DNA from: Planctomycetaceae bacterium UBA4732
GTDB taxonomy: Bacteria > Planctomycetota > Planctomycetia > Gemmatales > Gemmataceae
Assembly: GCA_002404095.1 (NCBI GenBank)
Contig: DHJA01000001.1
Location: 1 to 11,996 of the forward strand
Direction of reading: 5' to 3'
Length of the DNA: 11,996 bases
Under the pieces are notes generated by a model, which was given only the letters and a program-made list of their open reading frames with translations, ran no database searches and was not told where the DNA came from. Positions 1 through 5,795 of this stretch are shown piece after piece. The translations under genes and the position numbers were made by a program. Numbering within the stretch: the stretch's first letter is position 1; the number at the start of each line of letters is the position of its first letter.

Positions 1-999
1 CTCGCAGCGATCGGCCAGGCCCGCGGCCACGACGTTCTTCGCCGCGTATCGGGCCATGTAGGCGGCGGAGCGGTCCACCTTGGTCGGATCCTTGCCGCTA
101 AAGGCGCCGCCGCCGTGCCGGCCGCGACCGCCGTAGGTGTCCACGATGATCTTCCGACCCGTCAGTCCGCAGTCGCCGTGCGGGCCGCCTTCGAGGAAAC
201 AGCCCGTCGGGTTGATGTGGCAAAGGATCGTCTTGTCGTCGGCGCGCGGCAGCTTTTGACCCGGCAACACTAGCTCGACTTTGTCCTTGCCGTCGAGCAA
301 GTTCCAGCGCTTTTCCTTGCGAAGCTCGTCGCGCAACGTCGGCAGGATCAGCTTTTGCACCAATTCCTCACGCGCCGCGTCCGAGAAATAATCTCTGCCG
401 TCCTTCTTGACCATGACGCTTTCGTCATGCTGCGTCGAGAGGACGACGGTGTGAATGCGATGCGGCGTACCGTCGCCGTTGTACTCGACCGTGACCTGGC
501 TCTTGGCGTCGGGACGGACGAAGGCCAATTCGCCGCTGTGGCGCAGTTTGGCATGATTCTCGACCAGCCGATGGGCCAGGTAAATGGGCAGCGGCATCAG
601 CGTGTGCGTTTCCTTGCAGGCGAAGCCGAACATCATGCCTTGATCGCCGGCTCCGCCCACGTCCACGCCGGCCGCGATGTTGCGCGATTGGGCGTGCAGC
701 TTGCAAATGACCTGGCAAGTGTCGGCGGCGAAGCCGATGGCCGGATCGACGTAGCCGATTTCACGGATCACGTTGCGGACGAGGCCGTCCACGACGACGC
801 GGTGGAGGTTGGCGCCGGTGGTGATTTCGCCGGCGACGACGACGAGGTCGGTGGTGACGAGGGTTTCGCAGGCGACGCGGCTCTTGTCGTCGTGTTTGAG
901 GCAATGGTCGAGGATGGCGTCGCTGATCTGGTCGGCCACCTTGTCGGGATGGCCCATGGAGACGGATTCACTGGTGAAAAGGTATCGGTCTTCGCTCAC
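1..999 (-). CDS. metK: S-adenosylmethionine synthetase, C-terminus beyond window
   Basis: Makes S-adenosylmethionine from methionine and ATP in the cytoplasm. 333 codons are visible, reading [20 protein letters not shown] from a GTG at 999; an AAGGA lies about 10 nt upstream. Family landmarks are all present: GHPDK at residues 16-20, GAGDQG at 116-121, RPDAKSQV around 162-169 (D164, K166), [18 protein letters not shown], and [16 protein letters not shown] at 296-311 (K303, K307, D309, matching E. coli K265, K269, D271). The last ~60 residues lie outside the window. Compared with E. coli MetK as I recall it, the stretch between STQH and INPTG is about 36 residues longer, an insert rich in charged residues. 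The gene stands alone on this strand here and is divergent from the glycosyltransferase gene. Identification is certain; the GTG start is well supported by the Shine-Dalgarno and the normal N-terminus. Confidence 0.97.
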   Translation of the reverse strand, partial: MSEDRYLFTSESVSMGHPDKVADQISDAILDHCLKHDDKSRVACETLVTTDLVVVAGEITTGANLHRVVVDGLVRNVIREIGYVDPAIGFAADTCQVICKLHAQSRNIAAGVDVGGAGDQGMMFGFACKETHTLMPLPIYLAHRLVENHAKLRHSGELAFVRPDAKSQVTVEYNGDGTPHRIHTVVLSTQHDESVMVKKDGRDYFSDAAREELVQKLILPTLRDELRKEKRWNLLDGKDKVELVLPGQKLPRADDKTILCHINPTGCFLEGGPHGDCGLTGRKIIVDTYGGRGRHGGGAFSGKDPTKVDRSAAYMARYAAKNVVAAGLADRCE

Positions 1000-1058
1000 G
1001 AGTAATATCCTTTGGTGCGGAGTGATGGAAAGAACGCGCCCTCGCCTACTGGTGAGGA

Positions 1059-1088
1059 ATTATAGGAGAATCGGTGGAATCGTGGCAA
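1059..1088 (-). promoter_or_regulatory. Probable sigma70-type promoter of metK
   Basis: Read on the minus strand, TTGCCA (1088-1083) and a perfect TATAAT (1064-1059) are separated by 18 bp. The expected transcription start near 1052 leaves a leader of about 50 nt before the GTG at 999. I see no SAM-riboswitch-like fold in this short leader. Consensus match is seen directly; activity is inferred. Confidence 0.55.
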
Positions 1089-1197
1089 TGTAAACTGCCG
1101 GCAGCGTCTCCTATTTCCTCTTCCGTGTTGACCCCCTTGCCCAGCTGTGGCATCCTATTGCGGCCCGGAATGGATTCCCCGCGCGAGGATGCCCGAC

Positions 1198-2829
1198 ATG
1201 GATTGTGTCGCAACCGACGCCCTACCGCGTACTCTGTCCGCCTGGCCGATGTTTCTCTGGTCGCGCGTCCTCTTCCCCGGCGACCGTCCGGCCGCGGCCG
1301 AGCCGGTTCGCGTCGTCTCGGTCCTTATTCTCCTGTTCGTGCCGGCGTTGCTGCTCTACCCGTGCCTGTCGTTCCCGCTGTTCGAGCCGGATGAGAGCCG
1401 GTATGCGGAGATACCGCGCGAGATGATCCAACACGGCGATTGGATCACGCCTCGCCTTCAGGGTGAACCCTATCTCGAAAAACCGCCGCTGCTCTACTGG
1501 CTCACGGCCGTTAGCTTTCAGCTCTTCGGCGTCCACGATTGGTCCGCCCGCCTACCGCCGGCCTTGGCGGTGCATGGCTGCGTCTTGGCGCTGTACTTCG
1601 TGGGCCGGCGCGGCTTCGGCGAAGCGACGGCGTTTCGCGGCGCCCTGATCCTGAGCCTGGCGCCGGGCTTCATGAGCATCGGCCGACTGCTCATCATCGA
1701 CGGCGTTCTCACGTTCTGTACCACCTTGGCCCTGTTCAGCGCCTTCGAGGCGGTGCGCGGATCGCGCTTGCGCTGGAGCTGGTGGTTGTTGTCTGCCGTC
1801 GCGTGCGGACTCGGCGTTCTCAGCAAAGGCCCTGTCGCGCTCGCGCTGCTGGCGCCGCCGTTGCTGCTGCATCGCTGGCTGACCGGCCGACCGCTGCCGG
1901 TCACGCGCGGCGCCGTTGCCGCTTTCCTCGGCGTCACCATCGGCCTGTCCGTGCCGTGGTACGCGGTGCTGTGCCTACGAGCGCCCGATTTCGCTTACAA
2001 CTTCTTCTGGGAACACAACGTGATGCGCTTTCTGACGCCGTTTGCCCACGAGCGCGGCATCTGGTTCTATGGGCCGGTGCTGCTGCTGGGGCTGCTGCCA
2101 GGCTCTTTGCTGATTTGGCCCTTTCTGCGATTTTTGGGATCGTCTGACGGCGCCATAGCGGCGCGACGACCGGCGGAACTCGGCTTTCTGCTCCTCGCCG
2201 GCGGCTGGTGCGTACTGTTTTTCACGCTGTCGTCGTGCAAGCTGCCGACGTACATCCTGCCGGCCTTCCCGCCGCTGGCCCTCGCCCTCGGCTGGTTCCT
2301 GACCCATAGCGCATGGCGCCGGTCGCGCTGGCCGGGCGTAGTCGCCGTCGCCGCCTTCACGCTGTTAGCCGGCTTCCATCACGTCGCCGAGCCATGGTAC
2401 GCCGCCTACCGTTCGCCCATGCACCGGCCAGAAGAGGTGCGTCGCCTGTGCGCCGACCCATCCGTGCCCGTCGTCTGCTACCCGCGCGATTGCGATTCCG
2501 TCGCCTTCTACCTCGGTCGCGACGATCTACGCAGTTATCGTAGTAAGGACATCGACGAACTCCGTAAATTGGTACGCGCCCAGCCGCGCACCGTGATCCT
2601 CTGCACACATCGGCACTCGCGGCAGCAGCTACACCAGTTACTGCCGCCAGAGGTGCGTATTGTGGAGGAAGTGCATGTCGGCTTGGAGGAATTGCCCGGC
2701 GTACCGGCGTCGCTGCGGAAGGCGCTGACGGTGCTGATGGGCGAGACGGCGCTGGGATTGAGCGATCTGGCGGTGGTGGAATGCGGCTCGCCTGACGCAA
2801 GGCTGATGACGGCGAATGTGCGCAAGTAG
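1198..2829 (+). CDS. ArnT/PMT-like GT39 family membrane glycosyltransferase
   Basis: Predicted polytopic inner-membrane glycosyltransferase that would move a sugar from a polyprenyl-phosphate donor to a lipid or protein acceptor; the actual substrate cannot be read from the sequence. From the start used here (543 aa), a first membrane segment (about 38-60) is followed by the family signature PDESRYAEIPREM (64-76, with the catalytic-type acidic pair D65-E66), GDWITPRLQGEPYLEKPPLLYWL (80-102), SKGP (209-212), FFWEHNVMRF (269-278) and KLPTYILPAFP (348-358), with about ten hydrophobic segments between. After ~395 comes a soluble ~150-residue tail (VVCYPRDCDSVAFYLGRDDL and on) as in ArnT-like proteins. 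ATG 1198 is chosen because GAGG lies 9 nt upstream; GTG 1147 and ATG 1189 are open alternatives. The last codon and stop (AAG TAG) fall inside the left end of the first repeat unit, so the native C-terminus may have been changed by that insertion. Confidence 0.88.
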   Translation: MDCVATDALPRTLSAWPMFLWSRVLFPGDRPAAAEPVRVVSVLILLFVPALLLYPCLSFPLFEPDESRYAEIPREMIQHGDWITPRLQGEPYLEKPPLLYWLTAVSFQLFGVHDWSARLPPALAVHGCVLALYFVGRRGFGEATAFRGALILSLAPGFMSIGRLLIIDGVLTFCTTLALFSAFEAVRGSRLRWSWWLLSAVACGLGVLSKGPVALALLAPPLLLHRWLTGRPLPVTRGAVAAFLGVTIGLSVPWYAVLCLRAPDFAYNFFWEHNVMRFLTPFAHERGIWFYGPVLLLGLLPGSLLIWPFLRFLGSSDGAIAARRPAELGFLLLAGGWCVLFFTLSSCKLPTYILPAFPPLALALGWFLTHSAWRRSRWPGVVAVAAFTLLAGFHHVAEPWYAAYRSPMHRPEEVRRLCADPSVPVVCYPRDCDSVAFYLGRDDLRSYRSKDIDELRKLVRAQPRTVILCTHRHSRQQLHQLLPPEVRIVEEVHVGLEELPGVPASLRKALTVLMGETALGLSDLAVVECGSPDARLMTANVRK

Positions 2830-2977
2830 GGTGCCATGCTTTCGCGGCTTCTGTCCGCACCGTCTGCCCGCTCAAGCCGCCGCGAAAGCATGACTCCCGC
2901 GCGAGGACACATGCTTTCGCGGGGTTGGGACCGGACGAGGTATCGAGACCGGCCCGCGAAAGCATGGCACCCCACTT
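2824..2977 (+). repeat. BIME-like palindromic repeat, unit 1
   Basis: First of five copies. Inverted ends AAGTAGGGTGCC (2824-2835) and GGCACCCCACTT (2966-2977) differ at one position. Inside are four arms: CATGCTTTCGCGGC (2835-2848), GCCGCGAAAGCATG (2879-2892), CATGCTTTCGCGGG (2910-2923) and CCCGCGAAAGCATG (2953-2966). Adjacent arms make two hairpins with loops near 30 nt; outer and inner arms can instead pair as a nested long stem. GTAG at the left and the complement of GTGG at the right fit the GTRG head of REP elements, so the unit looks like two inverted REPs. The GTAG contains the stop codon of the preceding glycosyltransferase gene. Confidence 0.9.
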
Positions 2978-3016
2978 GTGTAGCTACTACTGGGTCTATC
3001 CCGTTGGTATCTACCC
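2978..3016 (+). repeat. 39-bp spacer between repeat units 1 and 2
   Basis: This spacer has exactly the same length as the next one (3170-3208) and shares TATCCC and TGGTATCTA with it at the same offsets. The true repeating period of the left cluster is therefore about 192 bp (unit plus spacer), which suggests the cluster grew by tandem duplication rather than by independent insertions. Confidence 0.7.
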
Positions 3017-3169
3017 AAGTAGGGTGCCATGCTTTCGCGGCCTCTGTCCGCACCGTTTGCCCGCACAAGCCGCCGCGAAAGCATGACTCCCACGCGAGGA
3101 CACATGCTTTCGCGGGGTTGGGACCGGACGAGGTTTTGAACCGGCCCGCGAAAGCATGGCACCCCACTT
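3017..3169 (+). repeat. BIME-like palindromic repeat, unit 2
   Basis: Same architecture and orientation as unit 1. Left end AAGTAGGGTGCC (3017-3028), right end GGCACCCCACTT (3158-3169), core GGGTGCC...GGCACCC 143 bp. The four CATGCTTTCGCGG-type arms are intact, while loops differ from unit 1 at scattered positions (for example CTTGT-like changes in the first loop). The GTRG head is present at both ends. Confidence 0.9.
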
Positions 3170-3208
3170 ATGGTGATACTAACGGATTTATCCCACTGGT
3201 ATCTAACT
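3170..3208 (+). repeat. 39-bp spacer between repeat units 2 and 3
   Basis: Shares GGNTTTATCCC and TGGTATCTA with the spacer at 2978-3016. A related stretch, GGGTTTATCCCGACGGTA (4701-4718), follows the last unit of the right cluster. The spacer family therefore belongs to the repeat rather than to host sequence. Confidence 0.65.
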
Positions 3209-3358
3209 AAGTAGGGTGCCATGCTTTCGCGGCCTCTTTCTACACCTTTCCTCCCTCTGAGCCGCCGCGAAAGCATGACTGCCGCGCGAGGACTCATGCT
3301 TTCGCGGGGTTGGGACTGGACTTCGTCTCGATACCGTCCCGCGAAAGCATGGCACCCC
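3209..3358 (+). repeat. BIME-like palindromic repeat, unit 3
   Basis: Left end AAGTAGGGTGCC (3209-3220) keeps the GTAG head; the right end GGCACCCC (3351-3358) is followed by GGCTCTAG, so the right GTGG head is lost. Core is 144 bp with four intact arms. The first loop is the most diverged of the set (TTTCTACACCTTTCCTCCCT). The unit ends 21 bp from the stop codon of the transposase gene, whose 3' end faces it. Confidence 0.9.
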
Positions 3359-3379
3359 GGCTCTAGTAGATCACCACCT

Positions 3380-3946
3380 TCATCCATCAAGGACCGGCAA
3401 GGGATCCATTCGGAGCGGCTTACCCGGCATCCCTTCGTAAAATCGGGCACTGGACCACGGCCAATCGGTCGGCCGGCTCACTAGGCCGCGCCGTACCGGA
3501 TTCGCGTGGACATACTCAATCATGGTCCGCAACGTGGCGGGGTCGGTGATGTTACGGTCGTAGCCGCCTCCCCGCTGCCAGAAGCGGTAATGCACTTCGC
3601 CGTTGGGCTGTTCGTCTCGCAGGCGGTCGAGGAATTCCGGGGCGTCCCGTCGCAGGAACGCCAGAGCCGCCCGTTGCACGGGAACCTTGAGGGCCGTCCG
3701 GATCAGCCGCACTTCATAGCACGAATCTCGCGGGCGGAGGATGACGTGGACGTGCTCCGGCATGAGGACGTATGCCCAGAGGTCCAGATTCCGCCGCTGT
3801 CGGGCCGACTCCAGGGCTTCGAGGAACCATTGTCGGGAACGATCACGGCTGAAAAGGGGTAAACGGTGGAAGCAGGAGAAGGTTAACTCATGGGCATGGC
3901 CCGGCTCGTTGTAACTTCGGACCTGTTTCCGGTGAAGTGGGTTCAT
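3380..3946 (-). CDS. REP-associated tyrosine transposase (RAYT), Y1_Tnp family
   Basis: 188-aa single-strand DNA transposase of the HUH/Y1 superfamily. The protein opens with a core beta strand (HELTFSCFHRLPLF, 19-32), has the metal-binding HUH motif in LMPEHVHVIL (H65, H67), FWQRGGGYDRNI (122-133) in the place of the FWE region of E. coli TnpA-REP, and EYVHANPVRRGLV (144-156), where Y145 aligns with the catalytic tyrosine (Y115) of the E. coli protein. It ends with DWPWSSARFYEG, typical of RAYTs. Length and all catalytic residues suggest an intact gene. RAYTs are single-copy, domesticated relatives of IS200/IS605 transposases that recognise REP palindromes; here palindromic units lie on both sides (unit 3 is 21 bp past the stop, a single hairpin is 22 bp before the start). 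No TnpB and no IS200-type ends were seen. The ATG at 3946 has no strong Shine-Dalgarno, suggesting weak translation. RAYT class is firm; the link to these repeats is inference. Confidence 0.92.
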   Translation of the reverse strand: MNPLHRKQVRSYNEPGHAHELTFSCFHRLPLFSRDRSRQWFLEALESARQRRNLDLWAYVLMPEHVHVILRPRDSCYEVRLIRTALKVPVQRAALAFLRRDAPEFLDRLRDEQPNGEVHYRFWQRGGGYDRNITDPATLRTMIEYVHANPVRRGLVSRPTDWPWSSARFYEGMPGKPLRMDPLPVLDG

Positions 3947-3968
3947 GGGGATGGGTTCCGGTTATGAA

Positions 3969-4034
3969 AGGCGTCATGCTTTCGCGGCCGGCTTGTCCTG
4001 GGGACAAAGCACCTTGGGCGAAAGCATGGCGCCT
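3969..4034 (+). repeat. Short single-hairpin relative of the repeat arms
   Basis: AGGCGTCATGCTTTCGC (3969-3985) faces GCGAAAGCATGGCGCCT (4018-4034); all but one or two positions pair. The interior holds a second small inverted repeat, CTTGTCC / GGACAAAG. It shares the CATGCTTTCGC arm with the five large units but has only two arms and no GTRG head. It lies just upstream of the RAYT start, so it could be a solo REP form, a regulatory site for that gene, or a decayed copy. Confidence 0.75.
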
Positions 4035-4041
4035 GGCGGCT

Positions 4042-4305
4042 CTACATTTTCGCAAGTGAATCAACTAATTCATCCTCAAACTCAGCGAGGTTGCGTTTTA
4101 CCAGCACGTCCTTTACAGAGGTTTCAAAATCGCATTCTCCCTTTAAAGATATGAATCTTGCCCTAAACTCGTTTCCTTCATTGGTGATGCCGACTAGCAT
4201 TCCTTCGGAGATGATCCTGATTGTGTCACACGGGTCGCTTCGGATGTTCAGGAAAGGAAACCGTTCCTGGATGCGAGAAGCAAGTTCACAAAGTTCTGGT
4301 TTCAT
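4042..4305 (-). CDS. Small hypothetical protein between repeats
   Basis: Not recognised. 87 aa, MKPELCELASRIQERFPFLN to a C-terminus LVDSLAKM, acidic in its second half (FEDELVD), predicted cytoplasmic with no signal peptide or membrane segment. The open frame runs further up to 4410, but that extension is the translation of repeat unit 4, so ATG 4305 is taken as the start; no clear Shine-Dalgarno is visible. The gene fits almost exactly between the short hairpin (ends 4034) and unit 4 (begins 4327). By eye its GC content is about 45 percent, far below its neighbours, which suggests acquisition from elsewhere. Could be an accessory or cargo gene, or a spurious frame; the absence of stops in an AT-richer stretch and the ordinary amino-acid composition favour a real gene. 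Confidence 0.55.
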   Translation of the reverse strand: MKPELCELASRIQERFPFLNIRSDPCDTIRIISEGMLVGITNEGNEFRARFISLKGECDFETSVKDVLVKRNLAEFEDELVDSLAKM

Positions 4306-4326
4306 TGGAGTCTGGTCCCAAACGCA

Positions 4327-4470
4327 GGGTGCCATGCTTTCGCGGCCTCTTTCCGCACCATGCACCCACTCAAGCCGCCGCGAAAGCATGAGACCCACGC
4401 GAGGATTCATGCTTTCGCGGGGTTAGGACAGAACAAAGTTTCGGGACCGGCCCGCGAAAGCATGGCACCC
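4327..4470 (+). repeat. BIME-like palindromic repeat, unit 4
   Basis: 144-bp core with perfect 19-bp inverted ends GGGTGCCATGCTTTCGCGG (4327-4345) and its complement (4452-4470), and two internal arms meeting as CCGCGAAAGCATGA (4379-4392) and TCATGCTTTCGCGG (4407-4420). Same orientation as units 1-3. The bases before the left end are GCAG, not GTAG, and AAAA follows the right end, so the GTRG heads are missing. Confidence 0.9.
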
Positions 4471-4516
4471 AAAACGCCTTGGGGGTTAAGTCATTCCGCT
4501 ATCTGTACCAGTCGTT

Positions 4517-4660
4517 GGGTGCCATGCTTTCGCGGCCTCGGTCTGCACCGTACTCCCACTCAAGCCGCCGCGAAAGCATGATTCCCGCGGGAGGACTCAT
4601 GCTTTCGCGGGGTTGGGACTGGACGAGGTTTCGGGACAGGCCCGCGAAAGCATGGCACCC
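4517..4660 (+). repeat. BIME-like palindromic repeat, unit 5
   Basis: 144-bp core, same orientation, with perfect 19-bp inverted ends (4517-4535 and 4642-4660) and the two internal arms CCGCGAAAGCATGA and TCATGCTTTCGCGG. The linker between the inner arms carries a CCCGCGGG palindrome (4585-4592) not present in the other units. It is preceded by GTTG rather than GTAG. The interval to unit 4 (4471-4516) does not resemble the 39-bp spacers, so units 4 and 5 may have arrived separately. The 74 bp that follow, up to the GspF stop, hold only the spacer-like stretch 4701-4718. Confidence 0.9.
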
Positions 4661-4734
4661 TGTCTGTAGAGGAAACTCAACGGTTTGTGTAGAAACTCAT
4701 GGGTTTATCCCGACGGTAGGGGCGGCTGGCTCCT

Positions 4735-5775
4735 CTATCCCACCTGATTGATGAGGTCGATATACGCCAGGAAAATGCGAAAGACGGCCGCAATGATGAA
4801 GCCAGCCACCATCAGCCACACCAACACCGTCAGCGCCACCGTTAGCGCCGTCATCCGCCGGCCGGCCTCTTCGTGGTAGTGGTCGGCCTGTTGGCGGAGT
4901 ACGTCGGTCAGTCGGCCGGACTCTTCGCCCACCGCCAAAATGTGCTGAAAATCCTCTGGAAACAGGCCCGTCGTCGCCAACGCCACTGTCAGGTCGTCGC
5001 CGCGCTTGACCGAACTCGTCGCCTTATCGAGCTGGGCGGTGAAGGCCGCGTTGTCCGCCGCGTCGAAGCTCAACCGCAGCGCCCGCGCGATCGGCATTCC
5101 CGTTTCCAGCGTAAGCCGCAGCGCCAGGCAGAAGCGGCCCAACGCCAGGGCGCGCAGACACTTGCCCACAATCGGCGTGCGCAAGAGAAAGCCGTCCACA
5201 AACGCCTGACCGCGCAGCAATCGGGTCAATACGAGATATCCAATCCACATAAATAGCAAAAAGCCGAATACCGATCCGAGGAAGAGCAATGCGCCCTCCG
5301 TGCCGGATATGCCTAGGCCGAGCGGGTCGAAGTGCAGGGCGAATTGTCCGGTTTCCTGCGGAATCAGGCCGAAGATGAAGATCAGCCCGGCCAGCACGAA
5401 GACCGCGCCGATGAATTGGATGGCGGGCCAGGCCGTCAGCGCGATGAAACGCCGCCGCAACTGCTGTTGACGGGTGTAGTATTTTTCGAGTTCGGTGAAG
5501 ACTTCCGGCAACATGCCGGTTTGTTCGCCGACGGTGGCCATCGCGGTCATCAGCGGGGGAAATACATCGCCCTGACGTTTCATGGCGTCTTCGAGGCCGC
5601 CGCCCTGTTCCATTTCGGCCGCGATGCGCGCGGCCGTCGGTCGGACGGAGGCGTCGCCGCGCGCCGCTTGCTGGCGGAATACGTCGTGCAGCGAGAGGCC
5701 GGCGCCGAGATAATGGCGGAGTACGCGGCACAACTCGATCACGGTGGACAGGGGGAGACGAGAAGAGAAGAACAT
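4735..5775 (-). CDS. GspF/PilC-like type II secretion / type IV pilus inner-membrane protein
   Basis: 346-aa inner-membrane protein with two T2SSF domains. Domain 1 (about 8-130) includes LCRVLRHYLGAGLSLHDVF and FPPLMTAMATVGEQTGMLPEVF (72-93); membrane segments lie near 113-138 and 163-186; domain 2 (about 205-330) begins after RTPIVGK (199-205), contains the matching FPEDFQHILAVGEESGRLTDVL (272-293), and ends with a segment at 311-335. In type II secretion and type IV pili such proteins form the inner-membrane platform for the assembly ATPase. At 346 aa it is somewhat shorter than classical GspF/PilC (about 400), mostly at the N-terminus. ATG 5775 is chosen over 5832 because GGGAG sits 8 nt upstream and the longer form would overlap the previous gene. 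It starts 20 bp after the repeat-protein gene, so the two are likely co-transcribed. No ATPase, pseudopilin or secretin gene is in view. Confidence 0.88.
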   Translation of the reverse strand: MFFSSRLPLSTVIELCRVLRHYLGAGLSLHDVFRQQAARGDASVRPTAARIAAEMEQGGGLEDAMKRQGDVFPPLMTAMATVGEQTGMLPEVFTELEKYYTRQQQLRRRFIALTAWPAIQFIGAVFVLAGLIFIFGLIPQETGQFALHFDPLGLGISGTEGALLFLGSVFGFLLFMWIGYLVLTRLLRGQAFVDGFLLRTPIVGKCLRALALGRFCLALRLTLETGMPIARALRLSFDAADNAAFTAQLDKATSSVKRGDDLTVALATTGLFPEDFQHILAVGEESGRLTDVLRQQADHYHEEAGRRMTALTVALTVLVWLMVAGFIIAAVFRIFLAYIDLINQVG

Positions 5776-5795
5776 GAGGAAACTCCCGTCAGGCG

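Noticed and set aside
355..1005. Plus-strand open frame over the metK region
   Set aside because: Antisense shadow of metK produced by GC-rich codon bias; the minus-strand frame carries all MetK motifs.
1000..1058. SAM riboswitch in the metK leader
   Set aside because: The leader is only about 50 nt and shows no SAM-I, SAM-II or SAM-IV-like helices, only a weak imperfect hairpin.
2836..3210. Open frames through the repeat units on both strands (proteins rich in MLSR, RRESM, CHAFAG)
   Set aside because: They are translations of the palindromic arms in several frames, overlap one another, and repeat with each unit. No independent coding signal.
2829..3358. CRISPR array (regular repeats and spacers)
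   Set aside because: Repeats are about 144 bp with four palindromic arms, and the spacers resemble each other; CRISPR repeats are short and spacers unique. No cas genes.
3380..3946. IS200/IS605 insertion sequence
   Set aside because: The HUH and Tyr motifs fit Y1 transposases, but the FWQ and EYVHANPVRRG pattern, single gene, lack of TnpB and flanking palindrome arrays fit a RAYT better.
4306..4410. N-terminal extension of the 87-aa gene
   Set aside because: The extra 35 codons are entirely repeat unit 4 and its flank; the internal ATG at 4305 gives a protein free of repeat-derived residues.
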